From Phycisphaerales bacterium UBA2402 (GTDB lineage Bacteria; Planctomycetota; Phycisphaerae; Phycisphaerales; UBA1924), in assembly GCA_002343715.1 (NCBI GenBank), contig DDSA01000186.1, positions 1 through 32,067 of the forward strand: a stretch of 32,067 bases of DNA, written 5' to 3'. The stretch's first letter is position 1. Each line of letters begins with the position of its first letter. Positions 25,439-32,067 of this stretch are shown piece by piece. A model generated the notes under the pieces. It was not told the DNA's origin. It saw only the letters and a list, made by a program, of their open reading frames with translations, and did not search any database. Made by a program: the position numbers and the translations under genes.

Positions 25439-26473
25439 ATGACCATTCCTCGAGCATATTTCACGGCGGCCCCGAGTCTATTCGTCGCCCTGGCTACAGC
25501 CTTCCCCGCGGCGGCTCAGACGCCCTCTCCGCGAGAAGACCCGGCGCTGATCGACCCCAGCGAAGAGTTGACCGCGACCAGCCTTCGCAGGCGTCCGGAG
25601 GATGTCCCTCCGGTCGAGCCGAATCAAACGCCTGCCCCACAGCGCTCCGTGCCCTCGTATCGTGTGCCCGACGCGAGCGCAAATGCCGCGGCACTCCCCG
25701 CCGCACGGTTCAACCCCGAAGGCACGTTACTCCGCGATCTCCGCGGCACGCTCGCGATCTCCGAGCAGGGTGACGTGATTTTGGTGCCCGTCTCGGATTC
25801 GAGCTCCCCTCTCTTCGTGCTCCTTCCATCTCAGCGCGTATCACATATGACCGCCGCGCGGGCCGCCTCAGGGCCACAGACCAGGTTTCTGATCAGCGGC
25901 CAGGTATTCGTGTATCGCGATCGGGAGTTTCTGCTACCCAGTGTCTTCGCCGTCGATCGGGATCCAGCCACGCCGCCCGATGCGCCCGCATCGCGCCAAC
26001 CGATCCAAACACCCGCCACGGATCCGAGCGATCCTCGCGTTGAAGACCTCATGCGAGACTTGGAATCACACCGACTCGGCCAACGCAGACTGACACCCGC
26101 CGGCGTAGAAGTCCCCGGACCCACACAAGCCGGCACCAGACCTACACCCGAAGGCACGCCATCGCAAGTAGACCCCACGCTCAGACCCGAAGGGACGTTG
26201 CTTGTGTCACGCAGGGGTCGATTGGTCCGGCTGCCCTCGGCCAACGGCCGACTGGCCTTCGTGATCGACAACGACCCGGACAGCCCCGCGGGCAAACCCC
26301 TCATCCTCCAGCCCTGCCACTTGCTGGAACGCATGGAAGCGCTCGCCTCCGCACGCGGCGAAGACATCTCCTTCCGCGTCTCAGGCCGCATCACCGTCTT
26401 CGAGGGAAGAAACTACCTGCTCCCGACCTTTCAGCAGGCGATCCCGCACGGCGACCTGACGCCAATGCAATAG
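25439..26473 (+). CDS. Secreted protein with two copies of an unrecognised domain (PEGTLL...NYLLP)
   Basis: The 344-residue product starts with a signal peptide (MTIPRAYF, a hydrophobic run, then AAAQ). After a Pro-rich linker come two related units: about 90-170, beginning NPEGTLLRDLRGTL and ending FLISGQVFVYRDREFLLP; and about 247-332, beginning RPEGTLLVSRRGRL and ending FRVSGRITVFEGRNYLLP. In both, PEGTLL opens the unit, a PL-x-LLP/LQP strand lies in the middle, and a beta hairpin ending in LLP closes it. The linker between them includes a charged helix (VEDLMRDLESHRLGQRR). I do not know the family. ATG 25424 is an alternative start; neither has a clear ribosome binding site. Confidence 0.8.
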   Translation: MTIPRAYFTAAPSLFVALATAFPAAAQTPSPREDPALIDPSEELTATSLRRRPEDVPPVEPNQTPAPQRSVPSYRVPDASANAAALPAARFNPEGTLLRDLRGTLAISEQGDVILVPVSDSSSPLFVLLPSQRVSHMTAARAASGPQTRFLISGQVFVYRDREFLLPSVFAVDRDPATPPDAPASRQPIQTPATDPSDPRVEDLMRDLESHRLGQRRLTPAGVEVPGPTQAGTRPTPEGTPSQVDPTLRPEGTLLVSRRGRLVRLPSANGRLAFVIDNDPDSPAGKPLILQPCHLLERMEALASARGEDISFRVSGRITVFEGRNYLLPTFQQAIPHGDLTPMQ

Positions 26474-26517
26474 CAGACCGCTTCCCGGCGGGTACACCCA
26501 CCAACCCATATATTCCG

Positions 26518-27843
26518 TCAGGATGTCGGCATCGAGCTTTGTACAGGCCGGTCTTCGAGCGCCATCGGTTCAGTGGGAGAATGCTTCACACGCGCTCCCC
26601 GCACAGGCACGAACCGTGATCCAAACATCGGTACCTGGCGGTTGACCGTGCTCTGACGAAGCAACGGGCCTGCTGCATACGCCAAGCCCACAACGGCCAC
26701 ATTCCCGAGCAACATCGGGACAAGCCCGGTCTGGCCCAGGTACACCAGAACGCTCACTACAACGACGATGGCCAGTGAAATTGGGATCACGCCCTGCCAC
26801 GCCATCATCATCACCTGGTCGTACCGCAATCGAGGAATCGACCAGCGCACCAGCATCGAGAAAGCCACCATCAGCACGACCTTCGAGAAATACACGAAGA
26901 CCTTGAGCAGCACGGCCCCGAACCCGGTCGCCTCGGGCGACAAAGCCCCGATGAAGGGCAGGTGATACCCGCCCAGGAACAACAGCACAAAGAACGCGCT
27001 GCTCGTAAACAGGTGAGAATACTCGGCGAGGAAGAACAGCGCGAACCGCATCGAACTGTACTCGGTGTGGTAGCCGCCCACCAGTTCCTGCTCGGCCTCC
27101 GCGTTGTCGAAGGGTGCCCGGTTCGCCTCCGCCAGCGCCGCGATCAGGAAAATTGCCGCCGTCAACGGCTGGCTCAGGATCATCCATCCGTGGGCCTGCT
27201 GATGCTCGACGATCGCATCAGGGCGAACGTTCCCGTACACAAGCAGCACCGCCAGAAGGCACAGCCCCAGCGGGATCTCGTACGAAATCATCTGCGCGGT
27301 CGCGCGAAGCCCGCCCAGGAACGAGAACTTGTTGTTGCTCGCCCAACCGCCCAGCGTCACACCATACACCCCCAGCGCCGCCACGGCGAGCAGGTACACG
27401 ATCCCGATGTTCACACTCGCCCCGGCAACGTGCACCAGCCCTCCGGGAATCACCCATTCCGTGAACGGGATGTGAATGTCCGGGCACTCCCACAGCCCGC
27501 CCCACGGGATCACCACGAACCCCATCAACGCCGGCGCGACCACCAAGATCGGCGCGAGCGTGAACAGAACTTTGTCCACCCGCCGCGGCGTGTAGTCCTC
27601 CTTCAGCATGAACTTCACGCCGTCCGCCAGCGGCTGCCCGAAGCCCAGGCACCCCTTCAGGAACGACAACGCGGGCAGCCCGAAGTCGAAGCCGACCCGG
27701 TTCGGCCCGATGCGGTCCTGGATGTACGCCGAGAGTTTGCGTTCCAACTGCACGAAGTACGCCACCCCGATCAACATCACGTGAACCATGATGACGATCG
27801 TGGCGACCGAGACGACAAGTTGTGCGGTGATCCAACTGGGCAT
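26518..27843 (-). CDS. nuoH: NADH-quinone oxidoreductase subunit H
   Basis: NuoH is the membrane subunit of complex I that helps form the quinone-binding site and links electron transfer to proton pumping. The 441 residues contain about eight to nine membrane helices and the family motifs LERKLSAYIQDRIGPNRVG, GQPLADGVKFMLKED, GLRATAQMISYEIPLGL and AEANRAPFDNAEAEQELVGG followed by YHTEYSSMRFALFFLAEY. The last 45 residues are a polar tail that goes past the usual end of the family. The gene is alone: no nuoG or nuoI is next to it, unlike the common nuoA-N order. It converges on the secreted duplicated-domain gene. Confidence 0.95.
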   Translation of the reverse strand: MPSWITAQLVVSVATIVIMVHVMLIGVAYFVQLERKLSAYIQDRIGPNRVGFDFGLPALSFLKGCLGFGQPLADGVKFMLKEDYTPRRVDKVLFTLAPILVVAPALMGFVVIPWGGLWECPDIHIPFTEWVIPGGLVHVAGASVNIGIVYLLAVAALGVYGVTLGGWASNNKFSFLGGLRATAQMISYEIPLGLCLLAVLLVYGNVRPDAIVEHQQAHGWMILSQPLTAAIFLIAALAEANRAPFDNAEAEQELVGGYHTEYSSMRFALFFLAEYSHLFTSSAFFVLLFLGGYHLPFIGALSPEATGFGAVLLKVFVYFSKVVLMVAFSMLVRWSIPRLRYDQVMMMAWQGVIPISLAIVVVVSVLVYLGQTGLVPMLLGNVAVVGLAYAAGPLLRQSTVNRQVPMFGSRFVPVRGARVKHSPTEPMALEDRPVQSSMPTS

Positions 27844-28020
27844 GAGGGGTCAAGTGTACACGGCAAGACCCCGCCCGGTCGCCACCTCGCCCGCCCGGGT
27901 GATCGCGCCCGTCCAATCGTGGCAACACCACGACAGCCCGCCGGAAGCGGGTGATCCGATGACACACCCAGCCGTGGTCGGCCACAACGGCCTCCCCGGT
28001 CGATCATCGGAGTGGTGGGT

Positions 28021-28212
28021 TCACGCTTTTCGCTTCGCCGCGCGTGCGGCCTTCGTGGCCCTGACGCTCCGTTTCTTCGTCGTCACGCGAGAAGGCTCTA
28101 CACGGCTGCCAACCCGAGGGTTGCTCGTCGGCGTGCGTCGCTTCCTGCCGTTCGATCCCGTCGGATGGCCGCCACCCCCGGTCGTGAGACCGGCGCGAGT
28201 TGTTCTGGGCAT
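28021..28212 (-). CDS. Very basic 63-residue protein with a histone-H1-like tail
   Basis: The 63-residue frame starts at ATG 28212 with AAAGGA 8 nt upstream, which supports real translation. It has 18 Lys/Arg and a single acidic residue (a Glu, in RVEPSR). The first half is Gly/Thr/Pro-rich; the end, TKKRSVRATKAARAAKRKA, resembles Lys/Ala-rich tails of bacterial histone H1-like or other nucleic-acid-binding small proteins. No folded domain is evident. It could bind DNA or RNA; this is inference from composition. It sits alone, 177 bp from the nuoH start, on the same strand. Confidence 0.55.
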   Translation of the reverse strand: MPRTTRAGLTTGGGGHPTGSNGRKRRTPTSNPRVGSRVEPSRVTTKKRSVRATKAARAAKRKA

Positions 28213-28564
28213 GCTGATAATCCTTTCAGTTCAATGAACGCTCAAGATATCGGCACATGCAGGCCGACCGGACTCAACAAGTCTGTCGGAGTTGTTCCGA
28301 GAGCGGATGATAGTCCGTTCAGACCGAAGGACCGAGTTCTGACTCCGAGCAGGGAAGCGGCAAGTGTGTAAGCCTGCGAATCGAGCAATCCCTATTCACA
28401 TCGACAAAATCCGACGGCGGTGGCCGAGGGTGTTGGAAGGAACTGCCCGAACTGCCTGATGATCACGGCACCTCTTCCGAAAAGTGTTCATGACTTCTGC
28501 AGCGGCACACCCCCGGCGCGGTCACGCCTCACTTCTCGATCTCCACCTCTGTGTGGGGTGAGTC
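28213..28564. other. Intergenic region of 352 bp between divergent genes
   Basis: This gap separates the basic-protein gene (minus) from the SGNH hydrolase gene (plus), so it should carry two promoters. I could not identify them. No gene, strong hairpin with T run, or known riboswitch pattern is visible. Base composition is slightly lower in GC than in the flanking genes. Confidence 0.5.
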
Positions 28565-29404
28565 ATGCCCCTATCCTCTCCCATGCCTCAGAATCTCCCG
28601 TCGCGTTGGTCGTTGATAGCCGTGACCGCCTTCTTTCTGGCAGGCGCTTCGCACGCCCAACCAGCGACCGCCCCGAAGCCGGCTGAACCCGCTGCGCAGC
28701 CCCCGGCCCCCGCCGCCAAGACACCCGACATCAACCCCGCGACCACACCGGTGGACCGCAAGGACGATTGGTGGAAGCAGCGTCAGGCCGCGCTCAATGA
28801 ACGAATCAAGCAAGGCGCCGAGAAGGGCGACATCGGCATCCTGTTCATCGGCGACTCCATCACCCAAGGGTGGGAGGGAGCCGGCAAGGAAGTCTGGCAG
28901 AAGCAGTACGCGGTTCGCAACGCCGTCAACCTGGGCATCGGCGGCGACCGCACCCAGCACGTCCTCTGGCGGCTCGATCACGGCAACCTCGACGGATTGG
29001 ACAAACCCTCCTCCGGCTCTCCGCCGGCGCTCGCCGTGCTCATGATCGGCACCAACAACGTCCACGACACCAAGCCCGAACAGACGGCCGAAGGCGTCGC
29101 CGCGATCGTCGGCAAACTCCGTGAACGTCTCCCCAGCATGAAGATCCTGGTCCTCGCCATCTTCCCCCGCGAGGCCAAGCCGGGCGAACTAAGGAAAAAA
29201 AACGAAAAGGTCAACGAGCGCATCGCGCTGCTCGCCGACAACAACACGGTCTTCTTCCGGGACATCAGCCCGGCGTTCCTTGAGAAAGACGGCACGCTCC
29301 CCAAGGAGATCATGCCCGATGAACTGCATCTCTCGCCCAAGGGCTACCAGGTCTGGGCCGAGGCGATCGAGGCCGATGTCAAGACCCTGTTGAAAGAACC
29401 ATGA
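28565..29404 (+). CDS. Secreted SGNH/GDSL hydrolase, PAF-acetylhydrolase-like
   Basis: The 279-residue product has a signal peptide ending SHAQ, an Ala/Pro-rich linker (33-62) and an SGNH hydrolase domain. The four blocks are present: GDSIT (Ser98), LGIGGD (block II Gly), GTNN (162-165) and DELHLS with Asp252 and His255 completing the triad. The pattern [13 protein letters not shown] is close to PAF-acetylhydrolase-type esterases, which in planctomycetes often remove acetyl groups from glycans. The start at 28565 has a GGGGTGA site just upstream; ATG 28583 is possible too. The TGA overlaps the next gene's ATG (ATGA), so both are coupled. Confidence 0.88.
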   Translation: MPLSSPMPQNLPSRWSLIAVTAFFLAGASHAQPATAPKPAEPAAQPPAPAAKTPDINPATTPVDRKDDWWKQRQAALNERIKQGAEKGDIGILFIGDSITQGWEGAGKEVWQKQYAVRNAVNLGIGGDRTQHVLWRLDHGNLDGLDKPSSGSPPALAVLMIGTNNVHDTKPEQTAEGVAAIVGKLRERLPSMKILVLAIFPREAKPGELRKKNEKVNERIALLADNNTVFFRDISPAFLEKDGTLPKEIMPDELHLSPKGYQVWAEAIEADVKTLLKEP

Positions 29405-30357
29405 ACCAATCGAGACACGCGATGCCAGGCGAACTCCTTTCCCACCCCATCTCCCGCCGTGATGCCGTTCGACTCGGCGCCGCCGCCCTTGCCGCGGCGT
29501 CCTTTCCCTCACTGGCCACGCGACGAGCCGATCCGCTCTTCACGATCTCCATCGCGCAGTGGTCGCTTCACAAGACGCTCTACGGCGGGAAACTCGACCA
29601 CCTCGACTTCCCCCGCGCCGCCAGGCGTGAGTACGGCATCGAAGCCGTCGAGTACGTCAACTCATTTTTCAAGGAAAAGGGCAGCGCATCCTACAACGCC
29701 GAGCTCAAGAAGCGGTGCGAGGATGAGGGCGTCGTCAGCGTGCTGATCATGTGCGACGGCGAGGGAGACCTCGGAGATGCCGATGAAGCACGCCGCGCCA
29801 AGGCCGTCGAGAACCACCGCAAATGGGTCGAGGCCGCCAAAACCCTCGGCTGTCATTCCATCCGCGTCAACGCCAAGAGCAGCGGTACGCCGGAGGAGCA
29901 GCGCGACCGCAGCGCTGATGGTCTCCGCCGACTCTGCGAACTCGCCGATCCTTACGCCATCAACGTGATTGTCGAGAATCACGGCGGCCTTTCGTCCAAC
30001 GGCGCCTGGCTGGCGGGCGTCATGAAGGCCGTCAACCATCCCCGAGTCGGAACCCTTCCCGACTTCGGCAACTTCCAGATCAGCCCGACCGAGAAGTACG
30101 ATATCTATACAGGCGTCGAGGAACTCATGCCCTTCGCCAAAGGCGTCAGCGCCAAAAGCCACGACTTCGACCCTGTCACCGGCGATGAAACCACCAAGGA
30201 TTACCGCCGGCTCCTGTCCATCGTGATGAAGGCCAACTATCACGGATACATCGGCATCGAGTACGAAGGCTCGAAACTCAGCGAACCCGACGGCATCCGC
30301 GCCACCAAGAAACTCCTCGAACGTCTCCGCGAAGAGTTCCGCCCCGAACACCCCTGA
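29401..30357 (+). CDS. Tat-exported sugar phosphate isomerase/epimerase-like TIM-barrel protein
   Basis: The 318-residue product has a twin-arginine signal, [19 protein letters not shown] (18-36), followed by a xylose-isomerase-like TIM barrel. Strands with the expected metal ligands are seen: [27 protein letters not shown] and YIGIEYEGS, giving Glu, Asp, His and Glu. The family rearranges sugars or related compounds with a divalent metal; the exact substrate cannot be read. Tat export means it folds with its metal before leaving the cytoplasm. The ATGA overlap with the SGNH hydrolase suggests joint extracytoplasmic sugar metabolism. Confidence 0.85.
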   Translation: MNQSRHAMPGELLSHPISRRDAVRLGAAALAAASFPSLATRRADPLFTISIAQWSLHKTLYGGKLDHLDFPRAARREYGIEAVEYVNSFFKEKGSASYNAELKKRCEDEGVVSVLIMCDGEGDLGDADEARRAKAVENHRKWVEAAKTLGCHSIRVNAKSSGTPEEQRDRSADGLRRLCELADPYAINVIVENHGGLSSNGAWLAGVMKAVNHPRVGTLPDFGNFQISPTEKYDIYTGVEELMPFAKGVSAKSHDFDPVTGDETTKDYRRLLSIVMKANYHGYIGIEYEGSKLSEPDGIRATKKLLERLREEFRPEHP

Positions 30358-30365
30358 CCGTCGGA

Positions 30366-30794
30366 CTATGTCTCACGCCCGCACTCCGGGCACCGTGCAG
30401 CCGCTACCCCACGCAGGTCATAGCCGCACCGCGGGCACATCCCCCAAGTCAATCGCTGCCGCAGCACAAAACCAGCCGCGCCGATGCCGCACGCCGCGAG
30501 CATGAACGGCCACAACGGACATCTCACAAAAATGTAAGGCGGCGACCACGTATACACACGTACTTGAAACCACCATCGCATCGGTTCGAGCGGGCTGTTC
30601 AACTCCACACTCCAGTCGTTCGCGGGCACGGCAGTGCGCAGAACCACGTCCAACCCGCCGTTGCACAAGTTCAGGGTGTGCCCCCACGGGGTTATGGTGC
30701 AGTTGAACGGCAGGCTCAGGACCCACGCCACACCGATCACGACGCCCGCCGCGGCGGCCGGAATCCGCAACCAGCGCACCACCAGCCGCGTCAT
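30366..30794 (-). CDS. Small membrane protein with a C-terminal zinc ribbon
   Basis: The 142-residue protein has a membrane segment at about 11-31, an extracytoplasmic middle part rich in Trp and Pro, a second segment at about 94-112, and then a cytoplasmic zinc ribbon [10 protein letters not shown]...CPECG with four cysteines. This CPxCGYDLRG ribbon is very common at the ends of planctomycete membrane proteins and is a lineage marker; its function is unknown. ATG 30794 overlaps the kynA stop (ATGA), so the gene is translated from the kynA message. Confidence 0.8.
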   Translation of the reverse strand: MTRLVVRWLRIPAAAAGVVIGVAWVLSLPFNCTITPWGHTLNLCNGGLDVVLRTAVPANDWSVELNSPLEPMRWWFQVRVYTWSPPYIFVRCPLWPFMLAACGIGAAGFVLRQRLTWGMCPRCGYDLRGVAAARCPECGRET

Positions 30795-31651
30795 CCCTTG
30801 ATCTCGGTGCGGACCTCCCACAGTTCCGGGAAGAGCCGATCATCCACCCGTTCGCGCAGGTACGCCACCCCCGCGGTGCCCCCCGTTCCTCGCTTGTAGC
30901 CGATGATCCGCTCGACCACCTTGACATGCCGGTACTTCCACAGCGCGTACTGCTCGTCCACATCGACCAGTTTCTCCGCCATCTCGTAACTGTCCCAGTG
31001 CCGCTCGTGGTCCTCGTACACCATCCGGAAGACGTCAACGACGCCGGGATGTGAGGTGTGCGCTTTGATCACATCCCGTTCCAGTACCTCCCGCGGCACG
31101 GGCAGCCCGTGACGCGCCATGAGGCGCAGGAACTGGTCGTACACGCTGGGCGAACGAAGGCACTCATCGAGCGCGGCGTGAATATCCGGTCGGTGCGCGA
31201 ACAACGGCATCATCTTCGCGTCTTTTCGCCCCAGCAGGAACTCAACCATCCGGTGTTGGTAACTCTGCAGGCCGCTCGCCGGCCCCAGCACATGCCGGAA
31301 CTGCACGTACTCGCTGGGTGTCAGCGTCGCCAGCACGCTCCACTGGTTCAGAAGTTGGGCCTGGATGTGCTTGACGCGGGCCAGGATCTTGAACGTCGTC
31401 TCGAGTTCGTCTCGCGCGATCAGCCGCTGCGCCTCCTTGAGTTCGTGCACCATCAGTTTGAACCAGAGTTCGCTCGTCTGGTGCTGGATAATGAAGAGCA
31501 ACTCGTCATGGTGGACCGGGCTTGACAATGGCTTCTGCGCACTCAGCAACTGATCCAGCGAAAGGTATGCGGCGTAATCGAGTTTCTGCGAGAGATCTGT
31601 GATCATCCCTTCACGCTCGGGCGTTTCGGGGTGTGAAAATGGGCATGACAT
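30791..31651 (-). CDS. kynA: Tryptophan 2,3-dioxygenase
   Basis: This heme enzyme opens the indole ring of L-tryptophan to give N-formylkynurenine, the first step of the kynurenine pathway. The 286-residue product contains [13 protein letters not shown] (active-site His57), [17 protein letters not shown] (substrate-binding Arg119), and the heme-ligand block [22 protein letters not shown] (His242). The usual SGFQS is SGLQS, and GTGGSSG is GTGGTAG, both mild changes. ATG 31651 is used; ATG 31606 is a possible later start, and the upstream extension to 31753 lacks support. No other kynurenine gene is in the window. The gene downstream overlaps by 4 bp. Confidence 0.93.
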   Translation of the reverse strand: MSCPFSHPETPEREGMITDLSQKLDYAAYLSLDQLLSAQKPLSSPVHHDELLFIIQHQTSELWFKLMVHELKEAQRLIARDELETTFKILARVKHIQAQLLNQWSVLATLTPSEYVQFRHVLGPASGLQSYQHRMVEFLLGRKDAKMMPLFAHRPDIHAALDECLRSPSVYDQFLRLMARHGLPVPREVLERDVIKAHTSHPGVVDVFRMVYEDHERHWDSYEMAEKLVDVDEQYALWKYRHVKVVERIIGYKRGTGGTAGVAYLRERVDDRLFPELWEVRTEIKG

Positions 31652-31878
31652 GCGGAGAGCGTAAGCGGTCTTTCCCGCGGACGAGTCGCCCTTCCGAAGC
31701 GGATCAGGGATTCCTCCAAACCCAGCACGATGAAGTGCGCGGTGTTCACTCAAACTCGCCTGTTCCCCTGGTTCACAATCCGTACACGCCGTTTCAACCG
31801 GCCGCGTCTGTGCGCAATCTCGCGGTCATCCCTGATTCGCGCCTTGACCCGGCACCCCGAACGCGGGAACGCTCCCGC

Positions 31879-32067
31879 ATGGTCACCCTCAACCCACCCC
31901 AGCCCAGCGCCGAGCCTGTTCCCGACTACGCCATCACCACGCCCGCCGAGTTCCTCCGCGAACTCGCCCGCGCCGGGTACGACCTCACGCGTCTCGAAAC
32001 CCGCATCCCTCCACACCTGTTCATCGCGTGGGCCAAGGACCCTGCCATCCTCGATGCCATCGAGGCC
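31879..32067 (+). CDS. 5' part of an unidentified gene (partial)
   Basis: An open frame begins at ATG 31879 and is cut by the window end after 63 codons. The visible part has a Pro-rich start and then an amphipathic helical segment, ITTPAEFLRELARAGYDLTR, and LFIAWAKDPAILDAIEA. No family is recognised. The same frame is open upstream through several possible GTG starts, so the true start is uncertain. It is divergent from kynA. Confidence 0.55.
   Translation, partial: MVTLNPPQPSAEPVPDYAITTPAEFLRELARAGYDLTRLETRIPPHLFIAWAKDPAILDAIEA

Noticed and set aside
26962..27954. A 330-codon plus-strand frame antisense to nuoH
   Set aside because: Its His/Arg/Gln-rich translation is the typical shadow of a hydrophobic gene.

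Overview
The window looks like chromosomal DNA from a planctomycete, most likely of the class Phycisphaerae. This is inferred from several traits seen together: high GC with strongly GC-ending codons, an enlarged SecA of about 1322 residues, a small membrane protein ending in a CPxCGYDLRG...CPECG zinc ribbon, ABC-2 permeases with a very long extracytoplasmic insert, weak or absent Shine-Dalgarno sites at many starts, and many small secreted or DUF proteins among scattered single-gene units. No phage, transposon, CRISPR array or rRNA was found. Two tRNA genes are present, Pro-UGG and Cys-GCA. It reads as an ordinary housekeeping and metabolic region, not an island.

Layout. 1-2051: the tail of an unidentified gene, coupled by an ATGA overlap to an ABC-2 type permease. 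2156-6649 (minus): secA, and upstream of it a doubtful small membrane or secreted ORF. 6790-9467 (minus): a branched-chain aminotransferase, a DUF4126 membrane protein and a DUF3626 protein. 9612-12413 (plus): modA-modB-modC, a molybdate ABC importer, with a pair of 8-bp direct repeats just before modA. 12680-14978 (minus): a secreted DUF6265 protein and a secreted seven-repeat beta-propeller protein. 15203-15276: tRNA-Pro. 15334-19110 (plus): a DUF1569 protein, a protein of unknown function, a PBP4-type D-Ala-D-Ala carboxypeptidase and a SAM-dependent methyltransferase. 19112-22758 (minus): a secreted phytase-like esterase, a secreted DUF1579 protein with its terminator, and a RibB whose GTP cyclohydrolase II domain is degenerate. 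22794-23978 (plus): citrate synthase. 23987-25333 (minus): galactokinase and tRNA-Cys. 25439-26473 (plus): a secreted protein built from two copies of an unrecognised domain. 26518-28212 (minus): a solitary nuoH and a tiny basic protein. 28565-30357 (plus): an SGNH hydrolase overlapping a Tat-exported sugar isomerase-like protein. 30366-31651 (minus): tryptophan 2,3-dioxygenase overlapping a zinc-ribbon membrane protein. From 31879: the start of an unidentified gene.

Genes that appear to work together are modABC (molybdate uptake), the ABC-2 permease with its upstream partner, the SGNH hydrolase with the TIM-barrel protein (probably extracytoplasmic carbohydrate breakdown), and kynA with the zinc-ribbon gene (cotranscribed, no obvious shared function). 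The most notable observations are the RibB/dead-RibA fusion, which also has a His to Gln change in its RibB signature, the duplicated secreted domain protein, and the inserts in SecA. I did not find a convincing new multi-gene system.
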